Shown here: piece by piece, positions 15,468 through 24,466 of the stretch
Layout: each line of letters starts with the position of its first letter
How positions within the stretch are numbered: position 1 is the first letter of the stretch
Assembly (NCBI GenBank): GCA_943372215.1
Contig: CALRXU020000009.1
Span: 1-64,000 of the forward strand
DNA from: UBA6183 sp943372215
GTDB lineage: Bacteria > Bacteroidota > Bacteroidia > UKL13-3
Direction of reading: 5' to 3'
DNA: 64,000 bases
Position numbers and translations under genes: made by a program
Notes under the pieces: generated by a model
What the model saw: only the letters and a program-made list of their open reading frames with translations
Databases searched by the model: none
What the model was told of the DNA's origin: nothing

Positions 15468-17462
15468 ATGCGCAACTATTCAACGATAAAACTCATTGGG
15501 CTGTTTATTGTAACCTCACCACTCTTTACCTACGCGCAATCTACTAAAAGTTATGCGGTGATGTTGGAGCGCATTGGAACCGGATTGCCGATTCAGCTTG
15601 GATGGGATTATGATGTTGATGCCAATTCTTACCAAATTTATCGCAGAACACCAGGAACCTCATCGTGGGGAACTGCCATAGCCAGCAAAACCAGTAATGA
15701 CACCACTTTTTTAGAAAGTAACACGCTAAATGGTACCTATGAATATTACATTCAAAAGAATTTAAAAAATGGAAAATTGGGTTCAGGATATTTAATTACT
15801 TCTACACAAATGAGGGGATACCAAAACATCGCAAGAATGTTGGTATTGATAGATGCCAATTACGTGGCTCCCCTACAAACCCAGATTACCCAGTTGATTG
15901 CTGATTTAGTGGCTGATGGTTGGTTTGTAGATTCGCTGGTTATTCAGCGGGATGAATCGGTAAAACGTGTTAAACAACAAATTGTGAACTGGTACAATTT
16001 GCACCAAAATGGGCCTGCCAAACCAGAGGCATTGTACTTATTGGGGCGCATTCCTGTTCCGTATTCTGGGGAAATATTCCCCGATGGGCATCGCCCAGAC
16101 CACAGAGGTGCATGGCCTGCTGATGTGTATTATGGGGTAATGAATGAAGGTATTTGGACCGATACCAATATTAATACTGACTCAGCCTCGCAAAGCAGAA
16201 ACCATAATTTAATTGGTGACAATAAATTTGACGTGAGTTTAATTTATCCTGATACCACTTCTTTGCAAATAGGCCGTGTTGATTTAACTGATATGCCATT
16301 ATTTGGCTTAAGTGACACCGTATTGGTACAAAATTATTTAAACAGGGCTCACCAGTTTAAAACATTAGGTTTTGTGCCAGCAAGGAAGGCATTGGTTGAT
16401 GACAACTTTGGTGCCATGGGCGGTGAGGCATTTGCAGCAAGCGGCTGGAGAAGTTTTGGAAGTGCCTTAGGCAAGAATAACGTTGTTGCTGTTGACTACC
16501 TTACTGGTATAAAAGGGCAATCGTATTTAATGAGTTATGGCTGCGGTCCAGGAACGTATACAGGAGCAACGGGTATCGCCAACTCTACGGATTTTAAATC
16601 AGATAGTATAAACACGGTGTTTACGGCTTTGTTTGGAAGTTATTTTGGTGATTGGGACAATAGCAATAACTTTTTACGCGCTCCGCTTTGTTCAAAACCA
16701 ATGGCATTGGCAAGTATTTGGAGTGGAAGACCTCACTGGAACTTACACCCTATGGGAGTTGGCTACACCATTGGCCATTGTGCGCGCATTGCTCAAAACA
16801 ATATTGATGGGCGCTTACTCCAACCACAAACGGTAAGTGGTTACGTGAGCAGTTCATTTCCAACTTATGTGCATATTTCTTTAATGGGTGATCCTTCTTT
16901 GCGTTTGTTTTACAATACTATCCCTACTCTGTTACAAGCAACTCCCAATGTAGATTCAACACAATACGCATTAAGCTGGCAAGCAGCGGCCAATGCAACA
17001 GGATATGAAGTGTATCTCTCGCAAAACCCCATGCAGATTGGCAAACTTGTAGCAACTGTAAATACACCAAGTTATAACTTAACTAAGCTGATGCCAGGTG
17101 AAAACACCCTACATGTAAGGGCAATTCACACAGAACGTTCGCCTTCTGGGTTGTTTGAGCAACGCTCTTTGGGGCTCTCAACAAAAGTTGTTGGTGGTGT
17201 AAATGCAACTGGCCTAAATCTGACTAATGGTGATTTATTAGAAGTGGCGGTTTATCCCAATCCTTCATTAAATTGGTTTGCTGTTGCAGGTAAATTCAAA
17301 AAATTAAACGTGCAGGCGTTTACTCTTGCTGGCCAAATGGTTTATGAGCAACTTGGCATAAGTAGTGGTGAACCTATAAAGCATCATCTTTCAACAGGAC
17401 TTTACCTGATTAAGTTAACTGATGGCAGTAAATCAACTTATCGAAAACTGATAGTAGAATAA
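15468..17462 (+). CDS. Large T9SS-secreted protein with a degenerate gingipain (C25)-like core
   Basis: A 664-aa protein from the ATG at 15468 (an upstream TTG at 15411 would precede the signal peptide with an unlikely tail). Signal peptide about 1-24 ending FTYAQ. An FN3-like module (about 30-110) is followed by a central region starting MLVLIDANYV with GRIPVPYSGE and ending HISLMGDPSLRLFY; the GDPSLRL ending and overall order recall peptidase C25. The expected GHG and Cys dyad motifs are not evident: the corresponding stretch reads ALFGSYFGDWD, so it may be inactive. A second FN3-like module precedes the T9SS type A sorting tail (VAVYPNPSLNWF to TYRKLIVE). Exported to the cell surface or medium. 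Confidence 0.75.
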   Translation: MRNYSTIKLIGLFIVTSPLFTYAQSTKSYAVMLERIGTGLPIQLGWDYDVDANSYQIYRRTPGTSSWGTAIASKTSNDTTFLESNTLNGTYEYYIQKNLKNGKLGSGYLITSTQMRGYQNIARMLVLIDANYVAPLQTQITQLIADLVADGWFVDSLVIQRDESVKRVKQQIVNWYNLHQNGPAKPEALYLLGRIPVPYSGEIFPDGHRPDHRGAWPADVYYGVMNEGIWTDTNINTDSASQSRNHNLIGDNKFDVSLIYPDTTSLQIGRVDLTDMPLFGLSDTVLVQNYLNRAHQFKTLGFVPARKALVDDNFGAMGGEAFAASGWRSFGSALGKNNVVAVDYLTGIKGQSYLMSYGCGPGTYTGATGIANSTDFKSDSINTVFTALFGSYFGDWDNSNNFLRAPLCSKPMALASIWSGRPHWNLHPMGVGYTIGHCARIAQNNIDGRLLQPQTVSGYVSSSFPTYVHISLMGDPSLRLFYNTIPTLLQATPNVDSTQYALSWQAAANATGYEVYLSQNPMQIGKLVATVNTPSYNLTKLMPGENTLHVRAIHTERSPSGLFEQRSLGLSTKVVGGVNATGLNLTNGDLLEVAVYPNPSLNWFAVAGKFKKLNVQAFTLAGQMVYEQLGISSGEPIKHHLSTGLYLIKLTDGSKSTYRKLIVE

Positions 17463-17474
17463 GTGCTGTTTCTG

Positions 17475-20048
17475 CTATTCGGTAATTAATATTTTATTGG
17501 TATAAACGCGTCCGTTATTGGTGGCTTTGATAAAATAAATGCCTTTGGTTAATCCTGTTTGATTTACAGAAACTGAGCCTTGACCAGTATAGGCTTGTTC
17601 AAAAACTTGTTTGCCCGTTAAGTCAAACATGGTTACTAAGGTTTGGTTGTTGCCTTCAGGTAACATTAACTCAAAGCTGCCGTTATTTGGATTTGGCCAT
17701 AAAGCTATACCTGATTCCAGATTTAACCAACTTAAACCAGAAGAACCCGCAGGTAAATCAAACGCTTGTTTGCCATCGGTTCTGCTAGATGAGGCTCCTT
17801 GTGAAGCAGAAAAACCTAATCCCCTGTTTGCAAAAGTACTCCATATTAAAGCGGTATCTTCTCCATTATTGTTTAAGATATTTGCTTTGATGATGGCATT
17901 TCTAGCATCAACAAAACCAGGGCTGCAAGGTTGTAACTTCATTCCATCCATCACCAATTGTATGGCACGGTTGTTTCCTCCTTTGCCGTTATAAATGTCA
18001 GCATCGTACCCATATTTATCAATTAAATTCCAGTATAAATCGTACAGCATGGTGCACCAAACAGTACCAATTCCATGGGGAATGGAAGCTGTTCTGATGT
18101 TATCATATGTTAATGGATTAACCGTTTTGCTTCTGCTGTACTTGTGGGTGCGTATGCCCACTCCTGTAATTGGTTCATTGTTTAACCAAGTACCAATACC
18201 TCTGCCAACATTTGGAGAATCAGAAGGACGATGTGTTAACACCAAGGAGAAAAAGTCGCTCCAGCCCTCTCCCATTTGTTCTTGGTTTCTTAAACAATCT
18301 GCATTTGCAGGACCTCCAGTTAAGCGGTTTGAAATACCATGGCCGTATTCATGAGCAATTACCCCATTGTCTAAATCACTATCCAATGCACCTTTAATAC
18401 CTACTGGCTTGTTGCTAATGGTAAGAAAAACCGGACGGTTGTTTAACCGCTGTTTTAGCACAGTTCCTGCTGCTTGAGAAATCATGATTGAGGGAATGGA
18501 AATGAACTCACCGCCAGTACCACTCATGGAGAAATGAGCTTGACCAGAGCTAGTGTTGTTGGCTACAATCACAAAAGCCGCCCCTGCATTTTCTGCATTG
18601 GTTACTTTTTGCACAAAACCACAACTTCCCCTATCTATTAAAGCTACCTTTCCTGTAAGGTCTTGGGTAATGGTGCATCCGAGTGATGTTGTTGCATTCT
18701 GATCTGTAACCAACACAATTGGTAAGTTCGTATAATCAAAAGTAGTTAAACCAAAAGATGAAGTAGAAAAAGTAATAGAGTCGGTTTTGGTAGAATCAAC
18801 TAGTTTTACGTAATTGGTTGGAAGCGTACTACCTGACTTAATCCACAGGTACATTTGCATTCGACCATTTGAACCATCGGGAGGAGTTGCAAAATCTGCG
18901 TTATTTGTTTTACTACCATCTTGTGCTTCAGCAATTACATTGTCATCACCAAGTCCACCTCTTCCATAATTGTTTGATTGAAAATTGCCTGATTCCTCAT
19001 CAAAACCATAATGATACGTTACATCATGCATGTAATTGTTCCAAACAAACAAGTTGGTAATGGCTGCATTTAAGTTGTCAGTTGATAACCCTTCCACATC
19101 GTAAGGGTAATCAAACACCAAGCTATCACCGCCATCTGGGCTTGAACCTGCAGTGTTGGTATTTGCAATATCATCACTTGCATAAACATTATTGCCCGCA
19201 GTAATGGTTTGTTCGGCCCCTTCAATGCCATCCAAATCGTGCCAACCAAATGGCGATGCCAATGAATCTTGTGGGTTTATTAGAATTTCTCTGCTGCCAT
19301 GAATAGGACTTTCAATACCTAAAGGAAATGCATTGTACTTGGCCCCATTAATAAATGTTTTACCCCGATTGGTGTTCACTTTAGTTAAAGCTTTTGTTTG
19401 CAACGGCTTGGATACCGTTGTAAAATCGTGACCTGAGTGATGCCGGCAACTTACGCTCCAATTGTTTTTTTCAAGTATTTCACCTGTATTGGCATCAACC
19501 CGAACATTCCACCAATTATTGGTTTCAACATCAAGCCAATTGGTATTGTAAACCAACTTTACGGTGTTTTCAATTACCAAATAATACAATTGCACTTTAA
19601 TGGGTTCAACTCCTCCCTTTACTTCAACTTTACCATCTTGCAGACTTAACGCCTTTTTATTAAGGGTACTTGGTAAAGCTAATTGTAAGTGGTTTGCTGT
19701 TGTTTGTAAAATAGCATAAACCCCTACTTGGGGCGTTTGTGGCAATTGCAATTGGTCTACATTTTTTACAAACGATTGGTTTAGAGCAACCTGTTGATTT
19801 CCTTTAAAGTGAGCACTGCCTGTGGCATTAAAAAATGTAATCCCTTTGTATTGTTGACGAAAGTAAACGTGTGTTACCCCATTATGTTTGGAGGTATATT
19901 GGTTGGTGATTACTACGCCTTCTACGTCTTTGGCGTTAAAACCTTGTTGAAGTAGGCTTTGCTCAATAGCTGGTAAGTATGATTGCTGAGCAAAAGCTGC
20001 CAATGCAAATGTTGCACTAAACAGTAAGGTGTATAGTTTGTGTTTCAT
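17475..20048 (-). CDS. Secreted M36 family (fungalysin-like) metallopeptidase with PA domain and T9SS tail
   Basis: An 857-aa secreted zinc protease. Signal peptide 1-20; an FTP-type propeptide (about 50-190, VYFRQQYKGITFFNATGSAH and VRVDANTGEIL); catalytic domain with HEYGH at 566-570 and the third ligand in EGWSDFF (Glu594); a PA domain inserted before the active site (about 440-540); and a sorting domain at the end (LWPNPNNGSFELML to YTNKILITE). M36 enzymes are broad-specificity extracellular endopeptidases that cleave off their own prodomain. The gene converges on the other T9SS protein with 12 bases between stops. It has its own strong promoter overlapped by a 9-bp inverted repeat, so expression is likely to be controlled. 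Confidence 0.95.
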   Translation of the reverse strand: MKHKLYTLLFSATFALAAFAQQSYLPAIEQSLLQQGFNAKDVEGVVITNQYTSKHNGVTHVYFRQQYKGITFFNATGSAHFKGNQQVALNQSFVKNVDQLQLPQTPQVGVYAILQTTANHLQLALPSTLNKKALSLQDGKVEVKGGVEPIKVQLYYLVIENTVKLVYNTNWLDVETNNWWNVRVDANTGEILEKNNWSVSCRHHSGHDFTTVSKPLQTKALTKVNTNRGKTFINGAKYNAFPLGIESPIHGSREILINPQDSLASPFGWHDLDGIEGAEQTITAGNNVYASDDIANTNTAGSSPDGGDSLVFDYPYDVEGLSTDNLNAAITNLFVWNNYMHDVTYHYGFDEESGNFQSNNYGRGGLGDDNVIAEAQDGSKTNNADFATPPDGSNGRMQMYLWIKSGSTLPTNYVKLVDSTKTDSITFSTSSFGLTTFDYTNLPIVLVTDQNATTSLGCTITQDLTGKVALIDRGSCGFVQKVTNAENAGAAFVIVANNTSSGQAHFSMSGTGGEFISIPSIMISQAAGTVLKQRLNNRPVFLTISNKPVGIKGALDSDLDNGVIAHEYGHGISNRLTGGPANADCLRNQEQMGEGWSDFFSLVLTHRPSDSPNVGRGIGTWLNNEPITGVGIRTHKYSRSKTVNPLTYDNIRTASIPHGIGTVWCTMLYDLYWNLIDKYGYDADIYNGKGGNNRAIQLVMDGMKLQPCSPGFVDARNAIIKANILNNNGEDTALIWSTFANRGLGFSASQGASSSRTDGKQAFDLPAGSSGLSWLNLESGIALWPNPNNGSFELMLPEGNNQTLVTMFDLTGKQVFEQAYTGQGSVSVNQTGLTKGIYFIKATNNGRVYTNKILITE

Positions 20049-20049
20049 T

Positions 20050-20089
20050 GTGTTAAGTCAAAGTTATGAATTTACTTAACACGAACAAG
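20050..20089 (-). promoter_or_regulatory. M36 peptidase promoter with a perfect 9-bp inverted repeat operator
   Basis: On the minus strand CTTG (20086-20089), 19 bases, then TAACTTTG (20059-20066) is an excellent TAnnTTTG promoter; the -7 box ends 10 bases before the ATG. GTGTTAAGT (20050-20058) and ACTTAACAC (20074-20082) are exact inverted copies 15 bases apart that flank the -7 box, as expected for a dimeric regulator blocking transcription start. Confidence 0.6.
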
Positions 20090-20145
20090 TGCTGCTGTTT
20101 TTTGTTTGAAATTATTACAGAAATCTGAAACAAGTTCTCGGGGGG

Positions 20146-20496
20146 TTACATGAACCCAAGTTGCAATTTTGCTCCTTCACTCATTAAATCCTGGCTCCAA
20201 GGTGGGTCGAAGGTTACTTTTACTTCAACCTCTTTAACGCCTTCTATTTTGCCTAGTTTTTCTTTAATTTCAGCAGGCATGCTTTGTGCGGCCGGGCAAA
20301 AAGGTGATGTGAGTGACATGATGATTTCTATATCTAAATCGTTGTTTACATTAACCTCATAGATTAGGCCAAGTTCATAAATATTAACCGGAATTTCAGG
20401 GTCATAAACAGTCTGTAAAACCTGAATGGCTTCATTTTGCACATCAACAAAGTTCTTTAATGGTTGAGCAGTATCTATATTATTTGTTTCTTCCAT
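20146..20496 (-). CDS. sufT: SUF-associated MIP18/DUF59 family Fe-S assembly factor (SufT-like)
   Basis: A 116-aa DUF59 protein, last gene of the suf operon. The core is TVYDPEIPVNIYELGLIYEV, MSLTSPFCPAAQSMPAEIKEKL and VKVTFDPPWSQDLMSEGAKLQLG; the conserved cysteine is in SPFCPAA. SufT-type proteins help to mature or deliver Fe-S clusters to client proteins. It starts 34 bases after the sufE stop. No canonical terminator follows; only a short GGGTT/AACCC hairpin without a U-run overlaps its stop codon. Confidence 0.9.
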   Translation of the reverse strand: MEETNNIDTAQPLKNFVDVQNEAIQVLQTVYDPEIPVNIYELGLIYEVNVNNDLDIEIIMSLTSPFCPAAQSMPAEIKEKLGKIEGVKEVEVKVTFDPPWSQDLMSEGAKLQLGFM

Positions 20497-20530
20497 GTTT
20501 GTAATCTATTCTTTATGATAGGGTTAACAC

Positions 20531-20956
20531 TTAGGCCATGGCACTTTTATAGGCCAGTGCATACATTTTCATTTGTTTAATCATGCTGGCAAAACCATTG
20601 CTTCGCTGCGAGCCAATCATCCTGCTCATGCCTATTTCATCAATAAAAGTAAGTTCTGTGTTTAATATTTCATTGGGCGATTTACCATTCCAGATGCTCC
20701 ACAACAAATAAACCAAGCCTTTGGTTATTTCGGTATTGCTATCGGCTTCAAAATAAACTTTGCCATCAACCAAGCTGGGGAAAACCCAAACCTTACTTTG
20801 GCAACCCTTTACAATATACTCTTCTGTTTTATGCTCAGTTTGCATTTCAGGCAATTTTTTACCCAAATCCATCAAATAAAACAACGTGCTTTCCATATCG
20901 CCATCAAATAGCGAGAAGTTTTCAATGATTTCGTTTTGTATATCGGTTGTGGTCAT
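20531..20956 (-). CDS. sufE: Cysteine desulfuration protein SufE
   Basis: A 141-aa SufE: the sulfur-accepting cysteine is in VKGCQSKVWVFP (Cys51 region), and the C-terminal block IGMSRMIGSQRSNGFASMIKQMK is the family-typical helix. It takes persulfide sulfur from SufS and passes it to the SufBCD scaffold. It lies 15 bases after sufS. Confidence 0.96.
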   Translation of the reverse strand: MTTTDIQNEIIENFSLFDGDMESTLFYLMDLGKKLPEMQTEHKTEEYIVKGCQSKVWVFPSLVDGKVYFEADSNTEITKGLVYLLWSIWNGKSPNEILNTELTFIDEIGMSRMIGSQRSNGFASMIKQMKMYALAYKSAMA

Positions 20957-20971
20957 TAATTCACGTTGCGT

Positions 20972-22216
20972 TTATTTAGAAATGGCTACTAATTTTGCAA
21001 TGGCATGGAGCAATACATCAATCTCATTTTTGGTATTGTAAACCGAGAAGGAAGCCCTTACAGTGCCATCCAAACCCAAACGCTGCATTAGAGGCTGTGT
21101 GCAATGGTGTCCCGTTCTTACAGCAATGCCTTTAGCATCTAACATCATGCCCACGTCAAAATGGTGCATGTTATTGATGATAAAAGATTGAACCGATACC
21201 TTATGTTGGGCTGTGCCAACTAAAGTAATGGGGTTATCTAAAGTTTGATTAATGTGATTGATTCCTTTTACAAAATAGGCAAGTAACTCGTTTTCATGCG
21301 CTGCTACGTTGGCTTTTCCTATTCCATTTACAAAATCTAGTGCGTACCTAAACGCAATTACATCTGCAATATTGGGCGTTCCAGCTTCAAACTTGTAAGG
21401 AATATCGTTGTAGGTGGTGTGTTCAAACGTCACATCTTTAATCATTTCTCCTCCACCTTGGTAGGGTGGCATCACGTCCAGACATTCTCTTTTCCCATAC
21501 AGCACCCCTACTCCCGTTGGTCCGTATAATTTATGCGAAGACAGGGTCAAAAAATCACAATCCAATTCTTGAACATCTATATGCAAATGAGCACCTGCCT
21601 GCGCACCATCTAACAGCACTTTTGCTCCTACTGCATGCGCTTTTTCTATAATTTGTTTTACAGGATTAATGGTTCCTAAGGCATTACTGGCCCAAACACA
21701 AGCCACCAATTTTGTTTTTGGCGAAAGTAATTTTTCATACTCGTCCATTAACAACTCTCCAGCCTCATTAATTGGAATAACCTTTAATGTTGCCCCTTTT
21801 TCTGCACAAATTAACTGCCACGGAACAATGTTGCTGTGGTGTTCAAGTGTTGATATCAAAACCTCATCACCAGGTTGAAGAAATTTTCGTCCCCAAGTTT
21901 GGGCAACTAAATTGATGCTTTCTGTTACCCCTTTGGTAAAAATACATTCTTCAACTTCACGCGCATTGATGAATTGTTGCACCGTTTTTCGGGTATCTTC
22001 AAAATATTCAGTAGCACGCGCAGCTAATGTATGAGCCGCACGGTGAATATTGGCATTATCAGTGTGGTAGTATTTTACTAAAGCATCAATGACAGATTGT
22101 GGCTTTTGTGTGGTAGCAGCGTTGTCAAAATACACCAATGGTTTTCCATTTACTTGCTGATGAAGTATGGGAAACTGACTTCTGATTGATTCAATATCAA
22201 TGGCTGTATTTGTCAT
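20972..22216 (-). CDS. sufS: Cysteine desulfurase SufS
   Basis: A 414-aa type-II PLP-dependent cysteine desulfurase. VYFDNAATTQKP opens the fold, the PLP lysine is in TLSSHKLYGPTGVGVLYGK (about residue 228), and the persulfide cysteine is in RTGHHCTQPL near residue 366. It converts cysteine to alanine and supplies sulfur for Fe-S clusters through SufE. Between sufD (62 bases upstream) and sufE. Confidence 0.97.
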   Translation of the reverse strand: MTNTAIDIESIRSQFPILHQQVNGKPLVYFDNAATTQKPQSVIDALVKYYHTDNANIHRAAHTLAARATEYFEDTRKTVQQFINAREVEECIFTKGVTESINLVAQTWGRKFLQPGDEVLISTLEHHSNIVPWQLICAEKGATLKVIPINEAGELLMDEYEKLLSPKTKLVACVWASNALGTINPVKQIIEKAHAVGAKVLLDGAQAGAHLHIDVQELDCDFLTLSSHKLYGPTGVGVLYGKRECLDVMPPYQGGGEMIKDVTFEHTTYNDIPYKFEAGTPNIADVIAFRYALDFVNGIGKANVAAHENELLAYFVKGINHINQTLDNPITLVGTAQHKVSVQSFIINNMHHFDVGMMLDAKGIAVRTGHHCTQPLMQRLGLDGTVRASFSVYNTKNEIDVLLHAIAKLVAISK

Positions 22217-22278
22217 TTGTTTATTACCTCATGTAGAGTTTAATACGCTGCTATCCTAAACCTTTTGTTGTTTAAGTA

Positions 22279-23571
22279 CTAAAGTTTCTTGTCTATTTGT
22301 TCTTCTAACAAAGTTACCAACTCAGGTATTTTAATTCTTTCTGCAATATCGTCAGCAAACGCATTTAGTAGCATTTTCCGAGCCATATCTTCAGGAATGC
22401 CTCTGCTTCTTAAATAAAACATAGGCTCTTCGTCTAACTGACCAACGGTTGCTCCATGGGTACACTTCACATCATCTGCAAATATTTCGAGTTGTGGTTT
22501 GGTATTAACCGTAGCTTCGTTACTGAGTAAAATATTCTGGTTGCGTTGATAGGCATTTGTTTTTTGTGCATCAAGATGTACCATGATTTTACCATTAAAC
22601 ACCGCAGTTGATTGGCCTTTTAGGATGCCTTTGTATTTTTCATCGCTAAAACTGTTAGGGTTAGCGTGGTCAACTCGGGTGTGGTTATCTACAAAATCAT
22701 GGTTATCTGTTACATATAAACCATATAAAAGACTGTTGCAAGCCTGGCCATTTTGATAAAAATGTAAATTATTGCGCACCCAAGTTCCATTTAAGGTTAA
22801 GGTTACATGATTTACATTGGTATTGGCTTCCTGAAAAATTTGCGTGAAGTTATTTTGGTAGCTTTCACCCAGTTGCTGTTGGATTTTATAGTGTTCCAGA
22901 TGACCATTTTCACCAACATAAGCCTCTGTTACCACATTGGTAAAAGAAGGATTGTTGCCCAATGCGTCATAGGTTTCTACTAAAGTAACAGAAGCATTTT
23001 TCTCCACAACAATTAAGTTGCGCGGCTGTGCCAACACATTTAACTCAGTGGCATCAGTTAAGTTCATTATTATTACCGGATGTTCTACAGTTTTTCCGGC
23101 AGGTACATAAACAAAAGCACCATCACTTAACAATGCTGTGTTCAGAGCATTTAATGCCTGTCCTTCAAATTTGGCATATTTACCAAAATGAACCTTAAAA
23201 ATAGATTCATGTTGGTGTCTAGCCGTTGCAAGGCTTCCTATAACAATGGCATTGTCTTTTTCAATAATGTGTGAAAGCTCGTTAACCAAAGAACCATTTA
23301 CAAAAACAAGGCAATTGGCATGGATTTGCGAAAACACAGAGGATTTTACAAAATCATTTACCCTGCTGCTTATTTCGCAAGTGGATTGAAATGTTTTTTC
23401 TGCGATTGCTTTTAGGTTGGTGTATTTCCACTCTTCATGTCTGGTAGTAGGAAAACCAAGCTTTTCAAATTCAACAAACGCTTGCTCACGTATTGCTGAG
23501 AAATCATCTTTCTCGGCTTGTTGTTTATATTGATCGAAATCTCTTTTTAGTATTTCTTTTAATGTCATCAT
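22279..23571 (-). CDS. sufD: Fe-S cluster assembly scaffold subunit SufD
   Basis: A 430-aa SufD: LGFPTTRHEEWKYTNLKAI at the N-terminus, the beta-helix core (VFVNGSLVNELSH to FNGKIMVHLDAQKTNAYQRN) and the C-terminal helical ending DDVKCTHGATVGQLDEEPMFYLRSRGIPEDMARKML. The His in KCTHGA is the conserved metal-site residue shared with SufB. SufD pairs with SufB and two SufC to build clusters. Either of two adjacent ATG codons may start it. Confidence 0.96.
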   Translation of the reverse strand: MMTLKEILKRDFDQYKQQAEKDDFSAIREQAFVEFEKLGFPTTRHEEWKYTNLKAIAEKTFQSTCEISSRVNDFVKSSVFSQIHANCLVFVNGSLVNELSHIIEKDNAIVIGSLATARHQHESIFKVHFGKYAKFEGQALNALNTALLSDGAFVYVPAGKTVEHPVIIMNLTDATELNVLAQPRNLIVVEKNASVTLVETYDALGNNPSFTNVVTEAYVGENGHLEHYKIQQQLGESYQNNFTQIFQEANTNVNHVTLTLNGTWVRNNLHFYQNGQACNSLLYGLYVTDNHDFVDNHTRVDHANPNSFSDEKYKGILKGQSTAVFNGKIMVHLDAQKTNAYQRNQNILLSNEATVNTKPQLEIFADDVKCTHGATVGQLDEEPMFYLRSRGIPEDMARKMLLNAFADDIAERIKIPELVTLLEEQIDKKL

Positions 23572-23647
23572 TTTATTTAGCCATCAAGTGCTTTTATGGC
23601 CTGATTAAAAAGTTTGCCGTTTCTGTTAAAGTCAGTTTAAGGTTCAA

Positions 23648-24409
23648 TTAAGATAGGGTTGCCTCAACCTCTTCTTTAATCCAGTCGTATCCTTTCACCT
23701 CTAATTCCTTGGCCAAATTAGCATCACCACTTTTTACAATCCTTCCTTTGTACAATACATGCACAAAATCAGGAACGATATAATCTAACAAACGCTGATA
23801 GTGGGTAATTACCACAAAAGAGTTTTCGCCATTGCGCAATTTGTTTACCCCATTGCTTACCAAGCGCAAGGCGTCAATGTCTAATCCAGAATCTGTTTCG
23901 TCAAGTATTGACAGCTTAGGCTCTAACATAGCCATTTGAAACACTTCGTTACGTTTTTTCTCACCACCACTAAAGCCTTCATTTAAGCTTCTGCTTGTTA
24001 ATGATTTATCCATTTCCACCAAAGCCATTTTCTCACGCATCATTTTCAGAAAGTCAGTGGCTTCCATTGGTTCGAGCCCACGGTATTTCCTGGTTTCGTT
24101 CACGGCTGTTTTTAAAAAGTTGGTGGTGCTTACACCTGGTATTTCTACTGGGTACTGAAATGCCAAAAACACCCCTTCACGGGCTCGGTCTTCAGGAGGC
24201 ATTTCCAATAAATCTTTGCCGTTAAATGTAACTGAGCCTCCAGTTACGTCATAATCAGCTCTTCCTGCTAACACAGCCGATAAGGTACTTTTTCCAGCAC
24301 CGTTTGGCCCCATGATGGCATGAACCTCACCTGGTTTAACAACCAAGTTAATGCCATTTAATATTTTCTTTCCTTCGATTTCTGCTTGTAAATTATTTAT
24401 TTCTAACAT
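23648..24409 (-). CDS. sufC: Fe-S assembly ATPase SufC
   Basis: A 253-aa ABC-type ATPase: Walker A GPNGAGKSTLS (34-44), signature FSGGEKKRNEV, Walker B LSILDETDSGLDIDALR and switch His in VITHYQRLL. The ETDSGLD form is characteristic of SufC rather than of transporters. It drives conformational change of the SufBD scaffold. Separated from sufB by 57 and from sufD by 76 bases, on the same strand. Confidence 0.98.
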   Translation of the reverse strand: MLEINNLQAEIEGKKILNGINLVVKPGEVHAIMGPNGAGKSTLSAVLAGRADYDVTGGSVTFNGKDLLEMPPEDRAREGVFLAFQYPVEIPGVSTTNFLKTAVNETRKYRGLEPMEATDFLKMMREKMALVEMDKSLTSRSLNEGFSGGEKKRNEVFQMAMLEPKLSILDETDSGLDIDALRLVSNGVNKLRNGENSFVVITHYQRLLDYIVPDFVHVLYKGRIVKSGDANLAKELEVKGYDWIKEEVEATLS

Positions 24410-24466
24410 AGTCTGCTTGGCTTTTGGCCACTGAATTTTGTTGCTTATATTTATTTAATCTGCTTA

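Noticed and set aside
20143..20157. GGGTT/AACCC hairpin after the suf operon
   Set aside because: Only five base pairs with no U-tract, and it overlaps the sufT stop codon; too weak to call a terminator.
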